Below are positions 20,760 through 33,600 of a stretch of 64,000 nt of DNA, in pieces. The translations under genes and the position numbers were made by a program. Under the pieces are notes generated by a model, which was not told the DNA's origin, did not search any database, and saw nothing but the letters and a program-made list of their open reading frames with translations. Positions within the stretch are counted from its first letter, which is position 1. Every line of letters begins with the position of its first letter. This stretch comes from Monarcha castaneiventris obscurior (Eukaryota; Chordata; Aves; Passeriformes; Monarchidae): positions 12,678,001 to 12,742,000 of the forward strand of contig JAMPIT010000890.1 of the NCBI GenBank assembly GCA_026261815.1. The letters are read 5' to 3'.

Positions 20760-23700
20760 CTGAACAAAATCATGTAGTGCAACTCATCAAGGCAATGCTT
20801 CATCTGCCTTAGTCTGTCTCAGTTGTCCCAGGGCATTCACAAACCCAAATGGTCTAGAGGAGCTGGAACACATTCCATCACTCTGAGAACAAAATTAACT
20901 CTCTGATGTATTGTATCTGTTTGCACACATAAGAAAATGCAGCTCTGCACAACTTTCTTCAGAGAGAGAGGAAGCAGCCTGGACCATTTCTCAGGCTGGG
21001 TGGTAAGTTTTCACACTCCCCCGTTTAGCCAGGTTCCAATGTGTCACAAGGACATTTCTGTTTCCTGTCAAGGCCAGATGTCTTTTTTATTTTTCCTTTA
21101 TTTTCAACATTTGGGGAAACACCTCTCTTTCCTAGGAACTTTGTGCAAATATTTCCCTACCTGAAATGCTTGTCCTGTGTAAAAAGGCACCTTTCAAGTC
21201 CCTAAATCCCTGTTCTAATCAGGGTTTGGTTTATGCAAGCAGTAACTGGGTCTTACTGCACTGTGATAAAGCCATTCAGTACTCATACAATTCTGTGGCA
21301 GTCTTGTTTATGGCTGGTTTTAAGCATGATTTCTTGTTCTGTTGGTCAGATGCAATTGCAGAGCCTGGAGAACAGTGATGTACAGCAGTAGGCTATACTT
21401 TTATTTTTAATTAATTTTTGATACTCTGGTGAGATGTAGCAGAATGGGTATTTGCTGTTTTAGCTAGGCTGGGCAGGACACCAACATTAAAGATATTGAT
21501 TAAAAAGAGCAAATTATTTTCTGCATCCATTTTTGTTGTGTTTCCATGTGCTTTTGGAAACAACAGGGTAAAAACTAAGCATAATTGACTGAGGGTTTAT
21601 ACCACAGAGTAATTTCTCCATGCCTTGAATCTTCAATGCTGTTATTCCAGGGACTGAAGTCACCACTACCAATTCAACCTATGTCTGACCACCCTGGAAG
21701 ATAATTCTTTAAAAATCTTCGCAAAAAGGTGCAAGAAAAATTGCAGAGACCATTTACCTTTCCTTTCTTGTCGCATCAATCCCAGTGCCGTTCCATGCTC
21801 CCCAGGATCAAGTACTTACCTAAGAAGTTACTGTATTTCTTAAATAGCTGTAGCTCTATCTTTATCTGCCTACACTGTATGCCTTCTGTATTATGTGCCT
21901 GCATGCCTCTTCACCTCCTGCTGTCCACAACTTGTTCAACCACAGAGCATAAAAAAGGGATGCAAAAGTTGATCACCACCGCTGCGAGTGACCACAAGCA
22001 GCACGTATTTTCTCCTCACCCCTTATCTTGCATACCTTAAGCCACGTCTTTGAGAAACAAGTCATTCAGGGGTTCCACCTGTTTTATTCTCCCTTCTTAA
22101 AAGGTAAGTGTGGAAGCAGGTGACACTCTACAAGAGTATTTTTGATATGCAAATGTCTGCACGGGCAGCTCACTTGGGTGGGCTGTCTCCAAGATGGGAA
22201 AATCCCCAAGACCAGCTCTGGAGAGGCGAGCAGTGCTCACACGGGGAGCAAGACAGCAGCAATGGATATTACAGTAACTGCACTGGAAAATTCCCCCTCC
22301 TCCCCTGAGCATCTGTTCTGCATGTGTGGAAGAGATCTTCTTTGTCTCTTGTCCAGCAACATGTGAACGAACCCGAGCTCCCTCAGGGAATGAAGGGATA
22401 CAAGAGAAGTCAGCATAAAGATTTGTGCTGGAAGGATAAAAGATAACAGCCTGTCAAACTGCAGACCTTTAAAGCTTAACACTTTCTTTCAAATTTGCTC
22501 TCACACTGCTATCTACTGCCAAAATATTACAAGTTTGTGACCCCAACTTACATTTACTGCTTCTTATCAAGACATTTCAGATGAAAAAAAAGAGTAGAAA
22601 ATGTACAATGTATAAACAGAAAAATTTAATTGGTTAGTTTGTATCATAAAATACCATGAGATCTGCTCAGGTTTTAGCAATCACAACTATGCAAGACAGC
22701 CAGTGGACTCAGGCAAACATTTTCTTTGGTCACTTCTTTGCAGAAGTGATTTTATTACTTCCCACACATGCAAACCTTCCTCAGCCCCCCGCAAAAGTTT
22801 CATTTCACAGTTTAACCCTGATATATTCAAAATGCCAAGACATCAGATCTTGTGTAGTTGAATGTGCCAGCCACCTAATCATGTAAACCTCATACAATTT
22901 CATGTAGAATCAAAGAGTAATCCAAGATCACACAAGAAACCATGAACTAAAATGTTTGAGGTCTATTTTGCTCTGGGTGTCCCAACAAAAGCACTGTGCA
23001 AATTTTCCCCAGCTTCCTGTAACAGAGGTGGCTTCAGAAAAGTGCATTTAAGTCAGAGCAGGACAACCACTGAAGAAAAGAACTTCTATTAGCAACTAAA
23101 ATGTATCAGAACAGTATTGTAATAAGACCATGTTGGTTTAAGATCCCAAGTCCTTAATAAGTCTTTAAATAAGATATTTGGTTGGTAGATTTGTCTATAT
23201 TGTCCTCCTGGGGTCTGCCTCATGCTCCAAATTTACAGTGCAGACAAATTTACCTCAGTTTTTAGATTATAGCACATGTTAAAGCATTAGCATTTCAGAC
23301 TTTGATTTGAACAACTCACACAGTTGGTCTAAACAATTTTAATCGGGGGAAGAAGAAATGGCCTGAAAACCCTTCTTTTGTCACTCCCTGAAAAGAAAGG
23401 CAGCAAATACACATCCTGAGGGACATAAACCATGTACTGAGGTGAAAATCAGCTGCTTCAGAAAAGGATTGGGCAAATTAATACACATGCCTGAGATGTA
23501 AAAATGGTGGCACAATTTTTAAAAAAATAGTTTAATTACCAGCTAATTGAATCAATGAATACACTTGAATTTACCTCTATAGTACCATTGTATTTAAGTG
23601 TCGGTCCAGTCACTTCTCAGCTGGAGACTTAAACAACCCCGAGACAGAAGAAATATTTCAGAGCCTGAGAGGCATCTCACTTCAGTGAAGTGGTATTTAA

Positions 23701-26700
23701 TTAGAATAAAGCAAATTATCAGTATGGGAAGCACTTGTGAGAAAAGAAAAAAAAGGAGGAGCAGTGAAGACAAAGGGGGAATTTGGGACAAAGAAAATTT
23801 GGAGAGCTGAGACTGCAAGTCAAGGAAGTGCTTCTCCCTCCATACCCTTATTTCTAGCTGCCCCCTGCATTTTTTGGCTTCACACTCAGGACTTCCATGG
23901 GATGGCACTGGCAAATAAGACACACTGGTGTTGCTGGGAGTCATCCCTCTACTTTCTTTGTCTGCACCTGGAGCCTGCACCAGCTGTATGAGAGTCTAAA
24001 AGGTTGGCTGCTTCTCACACACCATTTTTGGCAAAGGTGGGTGGAGTACAGGAGTACCAGTTCCTGCAGAACCACCTGTGGCCCTCCTGGTGCACCCACA
24101 GAAGAGTACCCAGCATGTCTGAGATCACCTGGATCCTCCATCCCTCAACCTGAGTGTTTCCTCGTTGTAACTCTCTCCTCGCAAAGGCCACCCAGGGGCT
24201 GACTAACAGGAAAATCTATTAGCTGCTGCTCACCTGGTCTGGATTTTGAAAGGTGAACAAGAGGGTACATTTCCTATTATGAATCCCCCCTGCTCTCCAG
24301 TCCCACGGACTGTTCCATTATTGCATTTCTTGTTGAGTATAGATCCACATCTTGATATTGCTCATGATGGAAACTCTCTTGGCTTTCTGGAATTCATTAC
24401 AACCTTGATCCATTTCAAGCATGCTGGTAAGCATGAAACAATAGAAAGAGCCTTCCAACTGCCACCTTGGATTTGTCATCAAATGTGGAATATTATGGAA
24501 AAACTTTCAAGAGGTGAAACATATACCTTCCAAACTGGCAAAATAAGCAAAACATCACTTCATCATGTTTAACTAACTCTCAGGTGTCTCCCTACACCAT
24601 TTATACTGAGTTGCAGCTAGCTGCAGTCATCCTGTCAGAACCTTTATCAAGGGTCAAAACCATTCAACCAAAAATTCCAGTCATTTTGATATTATTACCG
24701 TTGCAGATAATATATTTTATCACACTGTGACAAAACATGTATCTTAGCAGTGCATCCACACATCCTGCAGTGCATCCTTTAGTACAGTGTGGATGGTTAA
24801 ATTTAGCAAATTGTGCCAGCTCACTGAAGTCTGCCCAGTGGAAGTTCTCAGGTCTGTTATACCACCTATGCAAAAACTTGCTTTTTTTCATCTGCAGTAC
24901 TACCAAGACTGCTCTGAATATTTGAAGCACAGCCATTGGCTCATGGTCCAAAGTAAAATATTGGTATTGCTGTAATTTAAAATGTGCTAGTTAGAATATG
25001 TTTCTAATTTTAATATATGTGTTAGTTATTATATTATTCTGTGTTTTAATGCAGTGGAGTGTACATTGGCTGAAACCCAGCAGGGAATTTTTGACAATTT
25101 CTGAGCAGTTAGAATCACCAAAACAACTTTAAGTGATCTGCATGGTTAGTTAGATAAAATTTTTTAATGCAGCAGCCATATAAAAATAGTAAATAATGAA
25201 TTCAATAACCATTCCTCATGTAATCATTTTTGTTATTAAAGAATAAAAGTATTGCTGCAAGCCTTCTTTTGTTGGCTATTTTTCTGTGGTATAGAAGCAC
25301 TACAATCAACAAGCTCTGCCTCCCAGTAATTAAAGTGTGGGCCTATGTATCCACATATCAATACTGTAACATTTGAAGGTTCTGTGTCCTGGCTAAAATG
25401 AGCCCATCTGTTGTTCTTCAAGTAAGATATTCCCATAAAATACAGATGCAATAAGAGATGCACACTTGAAGTCTCATGGCTTGGGGTTTAAGCAAAAAAG
25501 TTAAACCTTCTGCCTTGAAGAAAAAAAATATCTGAGGCAAACCAACTAAGCACAAATGGCTTCATCTTTTGATGTTGCTGGATCAAGCATGCTTTGCTGG
25601 CATGTTCAGAATCAAAAGAAACATCCTGATAATGAGACATAGTGCTTTTGTGATCTTTTTTGATTTCCTGTATTAACATTAATGAAATAAAGAAGGCAAC
25701 ATCTGAAGTCTAAGGTCTTCATTCTTGCATAGCGCATAAAAAAAAATAAAAACCTTTGTGGTCAAAAGAAAATTTTTTTTAAAAAAAGAGAAGTTTCTTG
25801 TACATCCCTCAGACAAAAACCTTATAAACTTGTTTCTTTATATGAAAACCTAATTCTTGTTAAGTTTAATGTTCTCTACTTGCTTTCCTCATCTTTTTAC
25901 TAATGTTCCATTTATGGGAAAATCCACATAAATGTTCAGGACATTTGCACACATCCTCAGAACCTGAAGCTGCCATGGCACATAGGTATATACTGACCAG
26001 TACACAATAGGGTTTTCACCTGTTTGCATATTTATGATCCTTCTTAATGAGTCTCCAACTCCTTGACCTCCCAGAAAAATTGTTTGGGAAAAATAAAATC
26101 TAGTTAGTCATCTATATCAGATGTGGTTTTCTTTTCCTGAGTATCAACAGTGAAAACTCTCTTCCCCTCAAGTAAAACAGAGTTGGAATATGACTTTGGC
26201 AACTTCCACTGCTCTGTATATCACCCCAAACTAATTTCAGAGGAGTCTCTATTTCTGGTTTCTGTTCATTCCTGCCATGATGAAAATACAACTGTTCCAA
26301 TTTTAAGAACAGAAACTGAACATCAGCAATTTAAAAACTGTTCCAACTAAATGTTTTTAGAAATGTTGAAAGTTTTCAGTGCACTGAAGCACTTAGACAT
26401 GTGCATAACTTTAAAGACAGGATTTGATCGCATTGGTTTAAAACAGAATCATTCCCAAACTGGAGCTTTAGGTATATATAACTTTTCTCTGATGTGAGCC
26501 AGAAAAATACCTTCTTTGACTTCAATTTAATAAGATACAGGAAATACGTGCTTAAGGGCGGTACCTCCTGAGTTGGCCAAGGAAGGCAGCCAGTCCTGGC
26601 ACAGAAGCATTCCTCATTGTTTAATGAGTTTATCTAAGCTGGAGAAAGAAATTACTGCTTTGCATGCAGCTTTGAGGAAAAGGGTTCTGAGTGCTACCAA

Positions 26701-29700
26701 GGTCTGGAGGAAGCGTGTGAGCCTCCTGTTAGCCATCCAGGATGTCACAGAAAAAAAATGGGGCCATGGGCTGTTTTCAGCGTTGAGCTCTCTTTGAACA
26801 CACAAGTCAGCAATAACAGGCCCAAAGAACCTGTGATCTTTGTGATCTCACCTATTCTGCCAGGAAATTAAACCCACCAGGGCAAAGTTACCCTCTCCAA
26901 GCATATTTCAACTAGTAAAACTACTCAAAGTCAGTTTCATCCATTATAATGCCTACCAATGACATATTTGAGCCTATACTGAGGACCCTAAAATTGGATT
27001 TGCCATCTTATTTAACCACTCTTTATTTTTACTTCTTCTTGATCTCTTACGCCTATCAACTTTGCAGCCAGATATAATTCTGAGCAGAGTACAGTCTTTG
27101 AAATGCCCAAATTGGAAAAAGAAGTCCTCTTGCATTTTTTTAATGTAAATTACCCCCACATAATTTTATATATTGAAGCATAAGACACACGAGATACAAG
27201 AATAAATGCTAGTTACAACTGCCTCACTGAACCTAAAAAACAAATCAAAGGACTTCTAGAGAATTTGCAATTTTTTCATGTTATGTCCTCCAAGAAAATT
27301 ATTTTCACTTAGCTATTAAAATAGTTACAGTAGTAATAAATGTTATATGACCACTGAAACATGCTGAAAAAGGAGCATCACCCTTTATACGTTCAGTTTA
27401 GTTACTTCATCATTCCCATTAAAGTCTTATTTTTGAGTATCTAATTTCTCAAAGCTCATGCCTGCATAAACATTTCAGCTTCTTATTAATATAGCTGAGC
27501 TTATTTCTTTTTATCTTAATATATTCAGTACCTCAGAAGGCGCCACAGCTGGAATGCAGCTCTTGGATATGATCTTAAGTGCTTCAAAGGGAACAAGAGA
27601 GGTCAGCATGCCTGAAAGAAAAGATATCGCCACTGTCAAGGACCAAAGAGATTGTGACAAGATGGGAATACAGAAGTTAATATAGAAAACCAGGGACAGA
27701 ACCATAGAGGTTCTAGTGGTAGCACAGTTAAAATTCTTTGCTTTCTGGAAAGGAACCATGGAGTATATTCAAAAACCAGGAAAAGCCTTCACAAGAGGCA
27801 GGTGAAGTCTGATAACTCACTGCAAGGCTACGACAAGGAGATTTCTTACAGAAACCTGAATCAGCTTAGATAAAATAAAAGCACTTTGTAAATCAATATT
27901 ATTTCTGAGAAACAGCCCACTCTTTTTTTGTCAAGCTAAAACGTTGTCAAGTTCTGGCATATTTGAATAGTTAATTGGGCTGCTGGTGTGTGTGTGTATT
28001 CAGCCACACTGGAAGTAATGAAATACCATAGGAAAATGCTTCTAGCAAAAGAAATGCAATACATCCATTTTTTTCAAAGCAATGTTAGTAAACTAGTGTA
28101 AGTGAAATCAGCATTTGCTCCCAGTTGGCTCAGAGGAAACAAAATTCTAAACTTATTAAGAAAGTTCAAAGGAAATATGGAATGGAAAAGGTCTAAAGAA
28201 AAGGAATGTTTATATGAAGTTTCAAGTAGTTTGTGTCCGTATACAAATATTTGTTCAGGGATTATTGTTAATGAAAATTCTTCTTATGGAGTTCAGCCTT
28301 CGTAACATCTTTCAATTTTTCTAAAGCTGGTCACATCCAGAAAAGCAAGCATTCCAGACGTTGTTTTTGTGATGCAGACAGACATCTTACAGGTGAGGTC
28401 ACCTCATCTGTTTCAGTTCTGTTTGTTGTGAGCCACGTTGTTCTTGTCCCAGTCATTTCCCTACACAAGAAGCTGAACCCCTTTCAGGTAAATAGTAAAA
28501 GGCAATGAAGAAGAACCCAAATTTCACAACTTAATAGTGTATATAGTCCAAACGTCCACATACTCACACATGAACTCACCATCCCCAGCATGCGCAACAA
28601 AATTTCACATACCTCTGTGAAAACTTCATGTAAAAAATGCTGAATTTGATAGTCAAGTGCAGTGACAGGCTAATAAAGATCAGTCAAGGACAGACAAGAC
28701 AGAAGAGTCATTTTGTGACTGAGTGAATCAAGACAATATCAGTCATGAGGGCTTAGCATGTGCAGGAACCTACAACTGGTACCATCACTAATTCAGCAAT
28801 TACAGAAATATATTTCTTGGGTTACAGACCTCAGTAGCAACATAAAAATCTATATATTCAAAAAATCTCTTTTACGGCAGGTCTTATTAGTTATCAAATA
28901 CTATTTTTTGGGGGGATATCCTTCTCCAAAGGCACTGTGTTGGTGCTAAAGCAGTACAAACCACAACCCAGATGCAGAACACATCCAAAGTTTCTGTCAA
29001 GGCTCATGACATATCAGTACTTGCTTCTGACACAATGACTCAAGAGATACTGAATAGGCACACTTCTTTTACCCTCTATCCCTCTAAGAGAGAGTAACTG
29101 AAGTCTGAGCAAATCCCAGACGCAGTCGAGTGGTGAATGAAGACTGCAAAGAATCCCATCACAGATAATACAGATATTACCAGCAATGGTTACTCAGGCC
29201 TCACTGCTGCTCTTAGAGGATGGGAACTATTGGAACTGGCACTGAATCATCTGAACAGAAGAAGCCTGGAAACAGCTCCATAAGAAACCTCTGCGAGGCC
29301 TTGCAGATTCCCCTCCTGCAAACAATTTCTGTGAGCAGAATGTTCCAAGTGGTGCAAAGTCATGGGCCAGGTCCTTCTGAAAGGTGGGAACGCTAAAACG
29401 AATCTGATTTTTTTACTACAGCCCATTTAATTTCTTTTCTTCCTCTTCTTTGGATTTGAACCTCAAGATAACTAGAAAATGCAAATGTCACTTTTCATTT
29501 ATGCCAGAGACTGAACTTTTCCTTCAACATATCTTGACTTATGTTTTTTGTTAAAAAAGAGCTCTAAAGACTGAGGGTTAAAAACCAGTATTACTAAATG
29601 TCACAGAATTTAGCATTGAAATTGCAAGGGTTACTAATCCTTGGTTTGAATGAATTTGGACAAAGTCACTTGGGTTTGATATTACAGTGTTTACAGGTTT

Positions 29701-30505
29701 GGTGTTACAGACTTCTACATGCCCTTGAACAAAAGCTTCCAAAGCAACAGTTTTAGTTGATTTTATTTCCGTCAATTGCAACCTAGAAGTCTATATTGAT
29801 TTGGAAGGGCTACAAAGGGCAAAACACCTCCAAGCCTCTGGTTCTCACACTGAGAATCAATGCATCTATGCTTTTGCCTGACTGATATCAGAACTGTCTG
29901 ATCGTATGTTACAATTACTATCATAGTTTTGAAGGAAGTGTTAGTTAATAAGACAGACTGCTGCAAAAAATTTGCATTCTCTAGTTGCAAGCATCACAGT
30001 TACTTCGTGAAAGGAAGAGCAGAGTGCTTTCTAGCACAACAGTGGAGCAAAGGTTGAATAACAGATGGTCAAATTCCTCTACCAGTCCATTTAAAATAAT
30101 ATTTTTGCAGCATTTAAGCTTTGCTTGTTGACTTTACACTTGAGTATTGATCACAGTTGATTGCACTTAGTTCGTAGTAGGTTGACCATGTCATGCACTC
30201 AGGCTGTCCCTCTGCAGCGTAACATACAGAACAATAATCCATTTGAATTGATGAGTCCTTTGTAAATGAAGCCAAACCACAAGATCAGAACACTGTGATT
30301 GCATAGAAGGGCAACGAGTGACACGGGTTATTTACTGATTGATACTTCCCCATAGTAATAACACAGCTTCTATTGGAAAACATCTGGAAACATTACCGTA
30401 CAATAGTTCTTTTAAAATAATGAGGTCTATCAATCATTTGTATGACCAATGAATGTGAAAGAGCTTCATGTTGTCCATAAAACAACCAGACCTGATGCTA
30501 CTCAC
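20760..30505. other. AT-rich DNA, possible long intron
   Basis: About 9.7 kb with many short ORFs and scattered splice-like signals but no linked exons. Noted inside: a plus-strand segment at 24898-24952 (acceptor TTTTTTTCATCTGCAG, donor CCAAA|GTAAAA, open frame YYQDCSEYLKHSHWLMVQ) and a (GT)n tract at about 27985-27997. No interspersed repeat recognised. Confidence 0.35.
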
Positions 30506-30663
30506 TCGTGACTGGTGATTTCGCTTTGGCCAGAACAAATAGGTATCTGCAGAGCAGCTGCTGTAATCATAACAGAGTATCTTCTCCAAATGGATGCATG
30601 TGCCAAGACTTGAGAGTGCACAATGTGGGAAATAGCTCACCAAAGAAGAGAACAAAGCCACAA
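30506..30663 (-). CDS. Candidate internal exon, unrecognised minus-strand gene
   Basis: A 158-bp exon with acceptor CTTATTTACCTTTGTAG and donor CACGA|GTGAGT. Two leftover bases are followed by 52 open codons, with segments VALFSSLVSYFPHCALSS, LGTCIHLEKILCYDYSSC and SADTYLFWPKRNHQSR, ending on a whole codon. CpGs are kept close to the donor end. It contains five cysteines. Acceptors further in (TTCTCTTCTTTGGTGAG) could shorten it. Phase fits the exon candidate at 37040-37190 upstream and the microexon at 20715-20759 downstream. Family not recognised. Confidence 0.4.
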
Positions 30664-33600
30664 CTACAAAGGTAAATAAGTCAAAGAGACTTAGCCCAGT
30701 AAGATTTACAGATCTTGAGCATGACTTCAACCACTGAATGCTAACAAAAATCAGTCATTGGTTGTATAATTATTTTTTTTAATTATGACACTTCAAAGAA
30801 TACAGGTAAGTCATGGTATTATTAAATCTCTCTCAGTATAAACCAGATAGGACTAATGTGTAAGAAGGATATGTTGCCATACAAGATAAGCAAAGACAGA
30901 ACTGGAATAACAGAAGTGGAATTCAACTTTTGAAGAACCTACTGCTCACTAGTGGCAGTGAGATTTCAGTAAAACAAGCCAAAATGCTTGCACTATTCAT
31001 TATAGTAATGCTTCATTCTGCAAAGAGAAGGCAACAGATCTATCAAGTCTTCCCAGCTGTTTCTACTCTCCACTGTTCCTTAGCTGGTCAGTCACACAGC
31101 CCCTGCTCACTGCACACACTGCAGTGAGTTCTGGTGAGCACGAGCAGGGCGAGAATGAGAAGCTGGAGAAAGGGAGGAGAGAAGTGCAGATAACGAGTGG
31201 GAGAAAATGACAGTGAGGAATTCTTATAGTTGCAGAAAGGGACAGAGAAATTAGAGTCTGATGTGGCTCTGCATTCCTTGGGGCAAGTCAAATACACCTA
31301 GGTCTTTTAGTTGGAGAATTTTCTAAAGTCTGCCAAAAATATGGGATTCAATCTCAGATTTCACAGATTAGATCCTTTATCCAAACTACTCAGACTTGTG
31401 CAACATTAGACACTTCTACCCATATGAAGGCATCAAATCAAAGGTCTGAATTTCCTTTGCATCTCCTACCAAGTGCAATTATTCCAAATTGCTGGGATTA
31501 AACATATGTGGAAAAGCAGTTACTTGGATCCAAAATATGGCCAGCCGCCTCTTTCCATACATTTTTCCAGGAAAACTGAAATACGGCAAGTATTTCTCAT
31601 TTACTATCCAAAATACCATTTCAAGTGATCCTTTTGCCTTGAACCTTGAGTTTAGGTAACTTTTAAGTTTGGTTCAGAGTCCTTTACTACTTCGTTACTA
31701 TTTCCTCTACTTGTCAGCCTCTACTTTTCTCATTAGCTTTTTCTTTCTTTCTCTAGGTGTGTAGAAAACGATTGGCCAGTCACATTTCCAAAAATGTAAC
31801 AGAAGCAATTTTAGAGTAATCAAAGCTATATGAGAAATGCACTGACTTCTCTCAACCTCCAATCTACCATTTCAGCAACATTGTTGTAACACTATATTGC
31901 ACACTATTCCAATCATTTAGTCCCCTCTATTAAAAAGTTATTCCAAGACACGTAGGAAAAAATGAGGGGATTCTGTAGAACAGTGCAAAATACAAATGCT
32001 GAGTGAAAATGTGGAGAGTACAGAGTACTCCCAGCCATGCAGAAGACCAAGAGCACTAGAGGTAAATAACATCTGACTGTCAATTTCTCTATTTTGAAGA
32101 AAGATCTGCTATCAGCCATTAATAATAACAAGATACAACGCTATCACAAACAACAGGAGTTTGCAAAAAGAGGGTTGGTAATGAATCTGTTTCTCAAGCA
32201 AGCTACCTCCTATACAAGTACATGAACTACAAAGCAATACTTGAAAAGTAGCTATTTATAAGCAGAGAAATTAATTAGGTTAATTTTTCTCATGCATTGC
32301 TAGACAGTTTCTCAAGCCCAGACTGAGGAAAGGGGTGAATGCTGAGTCTGAGGCCAGATGGAATATTGCCCTTTCAGATCAACACAGAAAAAGTGTCTTT
32401 TGCCATATAAATAAACAGACAGGAAAAAGAAAGCAAGCCTAATTATACCAACCTTTCTAAGAAACATTTCCAAAAATACTTACTGGCCTTATCCGGAGTG
32501 GAAAGTTTCAGAGGGAGACCAGAGGTGTTTTATTTTAGCTTGGCATGAGTAGGGAAATTATAGGAATGATTTCTAAGTGTGGCAAATGCAGCTGCTTCTC
32601 AAAGACATAGTTTAAGGGTTCTATGTAAAGCCATAAACCCTCTGAGAGACTCTTAAAGAGCTGGCATGGTTTCATTTGAATTTAAGACCTTTTATTTTTT
32701 TAAAGAACCAGTCTTACAATGTTGTAACAGTGCTCAAGGCAACACCATTAAGAAAATAGTGGGAATACAGTGATCAATTGCTCCCAAATATCACCATGTT
32801 CAAGGGCAGACCCTCTAAAACTCCTATTAAGATTGCACAAACCCAAAGATCTCAACTAACAAGAGCAAAAAACTTCCCAAGGATTATAAACTCCCTAAGT
32901 TCTAGCAAATGGATTTTCTGTACAGTAACTGTACAGAAACAGGCGGAAACAACACAGAAGAAGAAAAAAGTTAAATGCCTCATTAAATCTTATCAGACTC
33001 GTTTTGCAACTGCAACAAACATCCCTGATGTGTATGTATGAACCTTGGGTGGGGACTGAGAGAGATAAAAAAGGTGGTGGTCAGCCACAAAGAGCTCTGG
33101 ACTAGGCAGAGGTAACTTTTCCCTTTAGGGGAGTCATGCTGGCCAGCACAGAGATGGAAGAACAGGCCAATACGCAATCAGAAAGTTTCTCTATTTTCAA
33201 CAGCAAATTCTCCATCAAATATAAACAAAGAGAAATGAAAAATCGATAACAACATTGCTGAAAATATTTTGGCCATTTGTGATGCTGACACAACCAAAGA
33301 TGCTCCAGGAAGTACAGCTCAGGTCTTTTCTGCAGATCTACAGGGTGCTTGCATCTAGGGTAACAGATTAGTATTTGATGTTTGAGGGACTACTGATGAA
33401 GATGGGACTTCACCAACTTTAATTCTACATTCATCTCACATGCATCAAGAATCCCAGTTCCTCTGCTTTAAAATTTCCAGCACATATATTAAATTTGTTT
33501 TCCAGTGTGAATACACAAAACGTTTATGGATTACTAGGAAAATTCCTATGTGACAGTCAGCAATACCACTTTTTGTTGCATTTATAATTCCTTTAAATCC

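Noticed and set aside
24898..24952. Plus-strand 55-bp exon-like segment (YYQDCSEYLKHSHW)
   Set aside because: Good acceptor but weak donor, and no partner exon in compatible phase; too short to trust alone.
33129..33249. Plus-strand terminal-exon-like segment (MLASTEMEEQANTQSES) behind TTTTCCCTTTAG
   Set aside because: All three frames are open for about 30 codons here, so the frame carries no information; no poly(A) signal close by.
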